Shown here piece after piece: positions 1 through 5,811 of a DNA stretch of 7,764 bases (position 1 is its first letter; every line of letters starts with the position of its first letter). The stretch spans positions 1 to 7,764 of the forward strand of contig JAFXOO010000255.1 in NCBI GenBank assembly GCA_017528675.1, given 5' to 3'. A program made the translations under genes and the position numbers. This DNA is from Oscillospiraceae bacterium (GTDB lineage Bacteria > Bacillota > Clostridia > Oscillospirales > Ruminococcaceae). Under the pieces are notes generated by a model. The model made no database searches. It was not told the origin of the DNA and worked only from the letters and a program-made list of their open reading frames with translations.

Positions 1-789
1 CCGCCTGCGGAGGACAATTTCACGGGACTTGCGGGATTCGGTAACATCCCTGCGGATGTCATCAGGCCCGCTGCGCCTGCTGTGACGGTTTTGAAGAAGC
101 CTGAGCCAATCCGTGAACCGGAGCCTGAGCCGGCTGCGCTTGTGCCGGAAGAACCGGAGGCGCTGGACGATGACCTGTTTGCTGCACCGGAGGCACCGAA
201 ACCATCCGGATTGTTTGAAGATGTCCGGATTTCACTGGCTGCACCCGTTCAGCCGCCGGAGGCGGAAACGATGAGCCGGCCTGATGCGGAACAGGTGGAG
301 GACAACGATTTCACAGCGCCCCGTCCTGCTGAAGCTCCCTCGTTCCAGAGCTGGGCAGGTCAGGCTGAAACGAATATCGAATTTTATGATGCGGAGGAGC
401 TGGAGGCGCTGCTTCCGGCAGAGCCGGGCTATTGCCCTGTATTGGGTGACCCGGATGGTCAGACACATGACCCCGCATGGATTGCTGCCTGTGAGCAGCT
501 CTGTCCGGCTTCTGAGAAGGAGCGGATTGCAGCGCTCGACGAGTATATCAAGGCAAAGGAAGCTGTCTATGACGGCCCGAAGGTGATTCTGATGAACAAG
601 AGCTGGACAACGTCGGAGATCCTGGAACATCCCGCTGTCCGGCAGCACTTGCAGCAGACCGCAAAGCTGCTGTGGGACGAGACGCTGAAGCTGTGTGAGG
701 GTACAGAACCTCCCGGATGGGTCGTGAGGGTCTGGATGATGCGGCTTGTGGAGCGTGCGGTGGATTATTTCACCATCAACTCGAACTGA
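1..789 (+). CDS. C-terminal part of an unrecognised protein with Pro/Glu-rich linker (5' partial)
   Basis: The reading frame is open from the first base of the window, so the true start lies upstream; the internal GTG at 82 has no good ribosome binding site. The visible 262 residues fall into two parts. Residues 1 to about 125 are low in complexity and rich in Pro, Glu and Ala (runs such as EPEPEPAALVPEEPEA), as expected of a flexible linker. Residues 126-262 look folded and mostly helical, with three cysteines (C145, C164, C168), aromatic residues near W225 and W240, and a helix ending in DYFTINSN. No signal peptide or membrane segment is seen in this part. I do not recognise the family. The next gene begins 28 bases downstream with its own strong ribosome binding site, which suggests an operon. 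The N-terminal domain that would probably reveal the function is outside the window. Confidence 0.9.
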   Translation, partial: PPAEDNFTGLAGFGNIPADVIRPAAPAVTVLKKPEPIREPEPEPAALVPEEPEALDDDLFAAPEAPKPSGLFEDVRISLAAPVQPPEAETMSRPDAEQVEDNDFTAPRPAEAPSFQSWAGQAETNIEFYDAEELEALLPAEPGYCPVLGDPDGQTHDPAWIAACEQLCPASEKERIAALDEYIKAKEAVYDGPKVILMNKSWTTSEILEHPAVRQHLQQTAKLLWDETLKLCEGTEPPGWVVRVWMMRLVERAVDYFTINSN

Positions 790-803
790 AGAAACTGCTT
801 TGC

Positions 804-810
804 GGGAGGA
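804..810 (+). promoter_or_regulatory. Shine-Dalgarno site for the gene at 818
   Basis: GGGAGGA lies 7 bases before the ATG at 818. It fixes this start over the in-frame upstream ATG at 746, which lies inside the preceding gene and has no comparable site. Confidence 0.88.
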
Positions 811-817
811 TAGAATT

Positions 818-2371
818 ATGGCTAAGTTAGAATTTACATACAAGGCTTCTGGTACCCGTCCGGATGTGCAGGAAGGCATGGTGGAGATCGGTGATCTGGA
901 TAAACTGACAGCCATCGGAGATATGCTGGATATGGACAGTGGTGTGCGGTTTTTCCATGACGGGAACGGTACACTGTATTATGTGAAGCTGAATGAAAAG
1001 GGCGAAATCGCCGTTTCCGGCGGCAAGGCTGATCTGAAGGCCGCAAAGTCCGGTCTGAAGATGCAGGACGGTGAGAATTGCAGCATCTTTACAGAGGGTG
1101 CAACACTGCTGCTGGCGTACTCCGAAAACGACCGGGAAACGCTCGGCAGTGAGAATTTTGAGCTGAATAACGGTGATGTCAAAACGGCAGAGGCGGGGCC
1201 TTCTGTACCGGCGGCGGAGGAGACTTCGGACGGCGCATCGGAAACCGCAGGGGAGACATCTGCGGCGGAGGAAACCTCTGCTGCACAGCAGGACAGCGCA
1301 ACGGAAGCGTCAGAAACCGAGGCGGAAACCTCTGAGGAAGCGGCGGAAACTTCGGCTGCGGAAACGGAAGCGCAGGGCTTCATTGCCACGGCTGCACCGA
1401 GGGAGGATGCTGAGGACAGCTTCGTTGTGACGGAAGCACTGACGGAGATTCCGGCAGTGCCGCAGACAGATTCCGGCGCCGGGAATGGCGTGCTGGGCTG
1501 GGCAATCGGCGCAACGGTTGCAGCGGTTGCACTGGCGGCAGTCTGTGCTGTGCTTGCCAAAAAGATGGCAGACGGCAACAGCAGCCGGAAGCTCAAGGAT
1601 ACCGAGCTGAAATCGCTGCAACGCAGCGTGGAGGATAAGACCTCGGCCTATAACAAGGGGCAGGACCGGATCCATGAGCTGGAGAAGGAACTGCGTGAGT
1701 CCAGGGAAGAAATCGCTTCGCTTCAGGATGCTGCAAAGGCCTCTGAGGCGCAGGCGGCAAGTGAGCGTGAGCTGCTGGAGCGCCGGCCTTCTGAGGAGGC
1801 ATTGCAGGAGGCGACTGCGAAGGCGGAGAGATTGCAGCGGGAGTATGATGAGCTCTATCTCAGCACCCGCTCGATGCAGCGTGAAAAAGAGCAGCTTGAG
1901 GAACGGATCCGTGAGCTGGAGCAGCGCAGTGCGGCTGTGCCGGAGCAACCGGAAGAGCCGGAGACTGCACCGGAGGAAACAGCAGTTGACAATGCGGAAC
2001 CGGATGCCTTCCTGATCAGTACATCAGAGACAGCGCTGGAGAAATACAAGGATCTTGTATATGTCGCACCGACCGGCTCGGTGGTGGCGGATGAGGCGGT
2101 TCTGAACAGGGCTCCCTTCCGGAGAGCTTCCCTCGTGGTGATCGGTGAGAAGGCATACCTGAATCCGTATTTCTTCCGTTCGCTGAGCAGCGGTCTGGAA
2201 AATTACAGCAATCTGGCAGGGCTCAGAAGCGTGTTTGACATTGACGGTCTTGGCAGCAGTGCTGTGAAGTACCGGCTGATTGAGATTGTCCCGGCACAGG
2301 TCAGCCTGGATGAAGCTGCCAATGCGTACCATCTGGTACAGAAAGGCAAGCTGACAGTCCGCATCGGCTGA
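818..2371 (+). CDS. Single-pass membrane protein with coiled coil and C-terminal NPY domain
   Basis: A 517-residue protein of no family I recognise. Parts in order: residues 1-122, a compact, probably beta-rich domain with no signal peptide; 123-224, an acidic Thr/Glu/Ala/Ser-rich linker with repeated EETS and AETS units; 225-247, one hydrophobic segment (starts VLGWAIGATV) followed by KKM; about 256-370, a heptad-rich coiled coil (HELEKELRESREE, EERIRELEQR); 371-395, a Pro/Glu linker; about 431-517, the NPY domain, with NPYFFR at 449-454, YRL at 485-487, VPA at 491-493 and GKL near the end. Lysines after the membrane segment and acidic residues before it predict a cytoplasmic coiled coil and NPY domain, which would put the N-terminal domain outside although no signal peptide is seen. 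The NPY domain recurs in the next two genes. Likely role, by inference: a membrane anchor or receptor for a coiled-coil assembly. Confidence 0.94.
   Translation: MAKLEFTYKASGTRPDVQEGMVEIGDLDKLTAIGDMLDMDSGVRFFHDGNGTLYYVKLNEKGEIAVSGGKADLKAAKSGLKMQDGENCSIFTEGATLLLAYSENDRETLGSENFELNNGDVKTAEAGPSVPAAEETSDGASETAGETSAAEETSAAQQDSATEASETEAETSEEAAETSAAETEAQGFIATAAPREDAEDSFVVTEALTEIPAVPQTDSGAGNGVLGWAIGATVAAVALAAVCAVLAKKMADGNSSRKLKDTELKSLQRSVEDKTSAYNKGQDRIHELEKELRESREEIASLQDAAKASEAQAASERELLERRPSEEALQEATAKAERLQREYDELYLSTRSMQREKEQLEERIRELEQRSAAVPEQPEEPETAPEETAVDNAEPDAFLISTSETALEKYKDLVYVAPTGSVVADEAVLNRAPFRRASLVVIGEKAYLNPYFFRSLSSGLENYSNLAGLRSVFDIDGLGSSAVKYRLIEIVPAQVSLDEAANAYHLVQKGKLTVRIG
1202..1372 (+). repeat. 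Degenerate repeats encoding an EETS/AETS-rich linker
   Basis: This GA-rich stretch inside the gene at 818 encodes residues 129-185, with repeated units such as EETS, GETS, AETS and AAEETSAA. At DNA level, GCGGCGGAGGA followed by AAC or GAC recurs with changes near 1213 and 1262. It probably encodes an extended disordered linker next to the membrane. The units are too diverged to call a clean tandem repeat. Confidence 0.6.
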
Positions 2372-2387
2372 TGCAGCAAGGGTATCA

Positions 2388-2426
2388 CGGACTGCGGTGC
2401 GCCGGATGCAGTGCACCGCCGGTCCG
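2388..2426 (+). other. Strong stem-loop downstream of the gene at 818
   Basis: The inner stem pairs GCGGTGCGC (2394-2402) with GTGCACCGC (2411-2419): nine pairs, one of them G-T, around an 8-base loop. An outer stem pairs CGGAC (2388-2392) with GTCCG (2422-2426), with a small T/CG irregularity between the two stems. No T tract follows. It begins 17 bases after the stop codon at 2371, a position that suits a 3'-end stabiliser or processing signal. Confidence 0.55.
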
Positions 2427-2530
2427 ATGAATCCGGAAAGAAAGAATTACAGGGTATTGGAAGCAAAATGCAGACTTGTCTGCGGCTATAGCAGACATCG
2501 GGCAGCAGGCCCGTTCTGAACAGGAACAAT

Positions 2531-2553
2531 ACGGGATGCCGGGTGCATTCCGT
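2531..2553 (+). other. Stem-loop in the intergenic region
   Basis: ACGGGATGC (2531-2539) pairs with GCATTCCGT (2545-2553) over nine positions, with one G-T wobble, around the loop CGGGT. No T run follows. Confidence 0.5.
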
Positions 2554-2563
2554 GGATAGAGGG

Positions 2564-2587
2564 TTCTGCTTTCAGAGCAAAGCGGAA
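2564..2587 (+). other. Stem-loop upstream of the gene at 2658
   Basis: TTCTGCTTT (2564-2572) pairs with AAAGCGGAA (2579-2587) over nine positions, with one T-G wobble, around a 6-base loop. It lies 10 bases after the 2531-2553 stem, so the two could stack. Confidence 0.45.
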
Positions 2588-2645
2588 CGGAATCAACCAT
2601 GCCACATATCAAAATGAAATGAGCTGCGGCATTGTCCGGCAGCAG

Positions 2646-2652
2646 AAGGAGG
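2646..2652 (+). promoter_or_regulatory. Consensus Shine-Dalgarno site for the gene at 2658
   Basis: AAGGAGG lies 5 bases before the ATG at 2658. It rules out the in-frame upstream ATG at 2619, which has no site. A small inverted repeat (GCTGC at 2623-2627 and GCAGC at 2639-2643) ends just before it, so folding upstream could affect ribosome access. Confidence 0.92.
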
Positions 2653-2657
2653 AATTT

Positions 2658-4565
2658 ATGGCACAGGATCCGAAGCAATTCCTGGCGCAGCTTGAAGCGT
2701 GTGAGCAGGAAAAGAAACTCAATATCATCACGACATTGCTGACAATGCTCGAAAGCGCCACGGCAGTTCAGCAGCAGGCTGACATGTATAAGAAGATCGC
2801 TGAAGAGCGCAACGAGGAGATCGTGAATCTGAAGGTTCAGGCCAAGCTTCAGGCGGCAACTGCCGGTGCAGACCCCAATCCCGCCTTGCTGGCAGAGAAC
2901 GAGAACCTCCGCAAGGAAGTCGAGCGGCTGAAGGCCGAGTCCGGCGGTGATTCGTCTGGCTGGGCGGAGGAGAAGCAGGTGCTTGAAAAGCAGATGGCAG
3001 ACCAGAAACAGCAGTACGAAAAGCAGCTTGGTGACCAGAAGCAGCAGTATGAAAAGCAGCTCAGCGATTTGCAGCAGCAGCTCACCTTCCAGACAAACCG
3101 TGCGGAGAGCCTGGGGAACGCTTTGCAGGATGAGCATGCCAACTGTGAAGGTCTGGCTGCGCAGGTGCGCACTCTGAACGAGCAGATCGGGCAGTCCGGC
3201 GATGCACAGGCACAGCTTGTGGCAATGCAGAAGAAGCTTGAAGCCAATATCACCGCCAGAACCGAGCTGGAAAAGAAAATCCGTGAAAATGAGAAGGCGG
3301 TCAAGGCAGCGGGCGGTTCCGAGAAGCGGATTGCGGAGCTGCAAGAGGAGATCCATAAGAGAGAAACGGAGCTGAAAAAGCAGATCAAGGCGGTGACAGA
3401 CTGGCAGAGAACTGCCGCAGAATGGGAGACCAGATGCGGTCAGCTTCAGGCTGTGATCGACACCGAGCATGCCATCAGCGCCCAGAAGCTCATCAACCGT
3501 GAGGCCAAGGTATCGAAGGGCTCGCAGATGTATGAGCAGACCACCGCAATGCCGAGTGTCGGCGGAGAGAGAGAAGTGCCGAAGCTCAGCAGCGACGGCG
3601 TTCCGTACAGAAGGATGGCACCCAAGGCTGCCCAGCAGGGAAGTGCTGCTCAGCAGGAAGTCCTGGATAAGGCAAGATATGAAATCAAGGAACTCCAGGA
3701 GAAGCTTGATAAGGCGAACCAGAGACTTGAGGAAATCACTGCCCAGAAGAATGAGCTGTCTGCGCAGCTCCAGAACGGTGTCAACGGCAATGCTGCCCTG
3801 GAGGATGAGAACGCAGAGCTGAAGCACAAGCTTGAAATGCTCCAGAAGCAGGCCGGCGATTTCAGTGAGCTTGATTCGCTGAAGACGGTCAATAAGTCCC
3901 AGAAGGAGCACCTGGATCAGCTCATCAAGGAGAAGGAATCGCTGGAGGAACAGGTCAGAAACCTGAGCGCCGATGTCAACCGCTACAAGTCCGACAGCGC
4001 CGATGCCAGGTCCCTTGCTGAGGCAAACGAGAAGCTCAAGGCACGGATCAGTGAACTTGAAGCAGAGATCGAGGAGCTGAAGCATCAGATTGCCGAGAAG
4101 GATGAAAAGCTCAAGGGCTTCCTCAGAGAGGAAGAAATCAAGGAAAAGGCGGCTGAGGCTGCCAGAGAAGCAGCAAATTCCTCCTATGAGATGCGCATGT
4201 CTACGATGACCGCCGAGGTCGAGAAGCATGAGGCAAAGTATCTGACCACGAACAGCGGCTTTGAGGGAAAAATCCGCATCAAGGCGAATGCGCCCAGAAA
4301 GAAGGCCTATTTCGTCATGGTGGACAATAAGGTGTTCCCCAATCCGTATCTGTTCCGGGAAATGACCACCGGCAAGCAGAGCTATCATACGCTGCAACAG
4401 CTCAAGACACTGTTTGAGGTGGAGGGTCTGGACAGCGAGCAGGCAACATACCGGCTCGTTTCGGTGGTGCCGGCTGAGATCTTTATCCCTGACGGTACAT
4501 CTCCCGACTCCGGCAGCTACGAGATGAAGGAAAAGGGCAAGCTCAAGGTGGAGCGCCAGAGATAA
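2658..4565 (+). CDS. Soluble long coiled-coil protein with C-terminal NPY domain
   Basis: A 635-residue protein with no signal peptide or membrane segment, so probably cytoplasmic. Residues 1-95 are helical. About 102-282 form a first coiled coil that includes an 11-residue repeat (QMADQKQQYEK, then QLGDQKQQYEK, residues 112-133). Residues 283-333 are a Pro/Gly/Ser-containing break, and about 334-505 form a second coiled coil (ISELEAEIEELKHQIAEKDEKL). Residues about 534-635 are the NPY domain, with PNPYLFR at 561-567, YRL at 598-600, VPA at 604-606 and a terminal GKLKV. Long coiled coils commonly act as scaffolds or filaments; this role is inferred. Generic similarity to SMC, myosin-like or tropomyosin-like proteins is expected from the coils and would not be informative. 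The identifying part is the C-terminal domain shared with the genes at 818 and 4623. It sits between them in the same orientation, but after the longest gap. Confidence 0.95.
   Translation: MAQDPKQFLAQLEACEQEKKLNIITTLLTMLESATAVQQQADMYKKIAEERNEEIVNLKVQAKLQAATAGADPNPALLAENENLRKEVERLKAESGGDSSGWAEEKQVLEKQMADQKQQYEKQLGDQKQQYEKQLSDLQQQLTFQTNRAESLGNALQDEHANCEGLAAQVRTLNEQIGQSGDAQAQLVAMQKKLEANITARTELEKKIRENEKAVKAAGGSEKRIAELQEEIHKRETELKKQIKAVTDWQRTAAEWETRCGQLQAVIDTEHAISAQKLINREAKVSKGSQMYEQTTAMPSVGGEREVPKLSSDGVPYRRMAPKAAQQGSAAQQEVLDKARYEIKELQEKLDKANQRLEEITAQKNELSAQLQNGVNGNAALEDENAELKHKLEMLQKQAGDFSELDSLKTVNKSQKEHLDQLIKEKESLEEQVRNLSADVNRYKSDSADARSLAEANEKLKARISELEAEIEELKHQIAEKDEKLKGFLREEEIKEKAAEAAREAANSSYEMRMSTMTAEVEKHEAKYLTTNSGFEGKIRIKANAPRKKAYFVMVDNKVFPNPYLFREMTTGKQSYHTLQQLKTLFEVEGLDSEQATYRLVSVVPAEIFIPDGTSPDSGSYEMKEKGKLKVERQR
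2991..3056 (+). repeat. Tandem 33-bp repeat (two copies) encoding 11-residue coil units
   Basis: The units at 2991-3023 and 3024-3056 encode QMADQKQQYEK and QLGDQKQQYEK; a third, diverged unit (QLSDLQQQ) follows. The core GACCAGAA then CAGCAGTA then GAAAAGCAG is nearly identical at DNA level, which points to fairly recent duplication or slippage. An 11-residue period is a hendecad coiled-coil pattern. Confidence 0.75.
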
Positions 4566-4569
4566 ATGC

Positions 4570-4590
4570 TATCCTGCCGCCGGCAGGATA
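4570..4590 (+). other. 21-base perfect palindrome between coiled-coil genes
   Basis: TATCCTGCCG (4570-4579) and CGGCAGGATA (4581-4590) are exact inverted repeats around a single C at 4580. It starts 5 bases after the stop codon at 4565. No T run follows (the next bases are CGGGGAACTG and then A-rich), so a full intrinsic terminator is unlikely. A stem-loop affecting mRNA stability, or a protein-binding palindrome, is possible. Confidence 0.55.
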
Positions 4591-4609
4591 CGGGGAACTG
4601 AAAAAATAG

Positions 4610-4615
4610 AGAAGG
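4610..4615 (+). promoter_or_regulatory. Shine-Dalgarno site deciding the ATG at 4623
   Basis: AGAAGG is 7 bases from the ATG at 4623 but only one base from the in-frame GTG at 4617. The ATG is therefore preferred, and it gives a protein starting MNPILIV. Confidence 0.8.
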
Positions 4616-4622
4616 TGTGTGC

Positions 4623-5783
4623 ATGAATCCGATATTGATAGTGACGATCGTTCTGCTGGTAATAGCACTGGCGGCCTGCATCCTGATGGTGACCAGTATC
4701 TCAGGATACCATAAGAAATTCAGGGAGATGAGTGAGCGCAACAGGATGCTTGCCCGGAAGTGCTCCGGTGCCCTGCAACAGCTCGATCTCGAACGGCAGC
4801 AAAAAAGCCCGATTACAGGACGCTCCGATTCTGCGCAGCTCCAGGAACTGCGCAGACAGATCGCCACGCTCAACCGCAAGGCAGAGGAGGCGGAGCGCAT
4901 CCGGATCGAATGCAATCAGTACAAGGAGCGCTGCCGGCGCCTTGAGGCTCAGCTTGAGGCCCAGCAGGAGGAGGATGACACGCCGATTATCGGGATTTCT
5001 GCCGGAGAGTCGCTGGAGAGCGAGCTGGAGCGTGTGAAGACGGCTTACGGCAAGCTGCTTGAGGAACATGAGCAGTTGCAGCAGATGCTTGGCAACGAGA
5101 AGGCGGTTGTGCTGGAGAAGGAAACCCTTTCCGCAGAGCTGACCCGTGTCAAGGAGCAGAATGCACAGCTCCTTCGTGAGAAAAATGAACTGGAGGAGAT
5201 GCTTTCTCAGCGAAGCGGGGAATCCGATGTCTCTGAGGAACTGACAGCAGAGCTGAACCGTGTCAAGTATGCCTATTCGCAGCAGCTCCAGGAACAGACC
5301 CGGCTGAAGTCTGCACTGGAGCAGGCAAAGGCAGAGATTGCTTCGCTCAGAGGTGCCTTGCAGCAGCTTGAAAGCGAGGAGACTGCTCCTGCTGAGGACG
5401 ATGAGACCGAGGAGGATGCACAGGATCCGTATTTGCAGATGGCGCTTGACCCCAGAAAGCTCGATTCTGTCGGAAGAATCCGTTTTCTGAACGTGCTGGT
5501 TAAAATGGACGGCAGCTTCAAGCTTTCCGGTTCGACCAACATTCGCCTGTCGGAGCTTGCCATGCTGGAAAACGGTGCAGTGATTCCGAATCCGTATTTT
5601 TACAGACGATTCGGCGCTGACGGCGAGCTTGGCAGCGATATCCGTAAAATGCGCTATGTGATGCAGTTTGATGAGCCGGATTCCCTCCGCAGATACCGCC
5701 TGCAAGCAGTGCGTCCGGCGGTTGTTGAGGAGAAGGACGGCGTGTTCAGACTGGTACAGCCCGGTGAGCTGATGCTCGGCTGA
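4623..5783 (+). CDS. N-terminally membrane-anchored coiled-coil protein with C-terminal NPY domain
   Basis: A 386-residue protein of no family I recognise. A hydrophobic helix at residues 3-24 (PILIVTIVLLVIALAACILMV) has no positive residue before it and is followed by HKKFR, so the bulk should face the cytoplasm (N-out, C-in); the helix looks like an uncleaved anchor, since no clear cleavage site is seen. Residues about 33-118 and 130-250 are coiled coil. Within the second coil, a 38-residue unit occurs three times, marked by RVK at 137, 175 and 213. An acidic linker (residues 252-267) precedes the NPY domain (about 285-386), with PNPYFYR at 322-328, YRL at 358-360, RPA at 364-366 and a final GELMLG. 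It resembles the protein at 818 without the N-terminal domain and linker. The pseudokinase gene follows after 28 bases, so the two are probably co-transcribed and perhaps act together at the membrane. Confidence 0.94.
   Translation: MNPILIVTIVLLVIALAACILMVTSISGYHKKFREMSERNRMLARKCSGALQQLDLERQQKSPITGRSDSAQLQELRRQIATLNRKAEEAERIRIECNQYKERCRRLEAQLEAQQEEDDTPIIGISAGESLESELERVKTAYGKLLEEHEQLQQMLGNEKAVVLEKETLSAELTRVKEQNAQLLREKNELEEMLSQRSGESDVSEELTAELNRVKYAYSQQLQEQTRLKSALEQAKAEIASLRGALQQLESEETAPAEDDETEEDAQDPYLQMALDPRKLDSVGRIRFLNVLVKMDGSFKLSGSTNIRLSELAMLENGAVIPNPYFYRRFGADGELGSDIRKMRYVMQFDEPDSLRRYRLQAVRPAVVEEKDGVFRLVQPGELMLG
5025..5315 (+). repeat. Three diverged 114-bp units encoding 38-residue coil repeats
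   Basis: Inside the gene at 4623, the segments SELERVK, AELTRVK and AELNRVK place the RVK codons at 5031, 5145 and 5259, exactly 114 bases apart. After each comes a similar pattern of about 17 residues (for example QLLREKNELEEML). The units differ clearly at DNA level, so the duplication is old or kept by selection on the coil. Confidence 0.65.
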
Positions 5784-5796
5784 TTGCGGCGCAAGG

Positions 5797-5807
5797 AAAG
5801 GATGAGG
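5797..5807 (+). promoter_or_regulatory. Shine-Dalgarno region for the pseudokinase gene
   Basis: AAAGGATGAGG contains two possible ribosome pairing sites, AAAGGA 9 bases and GAGG 4 bases before the ATG at 5812. The ATG at 5802 within it is out of frame with the gene. It lies in a 28-base gap after the stop codon at 5783. Confidence 0.7.
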
Positions 5808-5811
5808 CAGA

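Larger units (their letters stand above)
2372..2657 (+). other. 286-base structured intergenic region with several stem-loops
   Basis: This is by far the longest gap in the cluster; the other complete gaps are 28 to 87 bases. I find no credible gene in it: the longest small frame, 2427-2519 (30 codons), has no ribosome binding site. It contains a series of inverted repeats found by hand: 2388-2426 (the strongest), 2470-2483, 2499-2513, 2531-2553, 2564-2587 and 2623-2643. None is followed by a run of T, so they do not look like intrinsic terminators. I see no clear -35/-10 pair. The region could be a structured leader for the gene at 2658, an mRNA processing or stabilising region, a small RNA, an interspersed repeat element, or decayed coding sequence. 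I do not recognise a known riboswitch. Confidence 0.6.

Noticed and set aside
979..1596. Minus-strand Ser/Ala-rich open frame opposite the linker of the gene at 818
   Set aside because: The Ser/Ala/Val richness is the reverse reading of the repetitive GA-rich linker; nothing supports expression.
2457..2492. Possible promoter (TTGGAA then TATAGC) in the long gap
   Set aside because: The spacing is 24 bases, far from the usual 17, and the TATAGC lies within overlapping inverted repeats.
2427..2519. Small plus-strand frame of 30 codons (starts MNPERKNYRV) in the long gap
   Set aside because: No Shine-Dalgarno site, it begins just after a strong stem, and it overlaps further inverted repeats; structured non-coding sequence explains the region better.
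2385..4397. Minus-strand open frame of 670 codons opposite the soluble coiled-coil gene
   Set aside because: It is very Leu-rich because GAG, AAG and CAG codons of the coil read as CTC, CTT and CTG in reverse. The plus-strand gene has a consensus ribosome site and a coherent domain order, so this is a shadow.
2658..4565. SMC-like ATPase or phage tape-measure protein
   Set aside because: There are no Walker A or B motifs, no ABC signature and no phage structural neighbours; similarity would rest on coiled coil alone.
4701..5705. Minus-strand open frame of 334 codons opposite the anchored coil gene
   Set aside because: Same composition effect: Leu-rich, no coherent domain, and it lies fully within a well-supported plus-strand gene.
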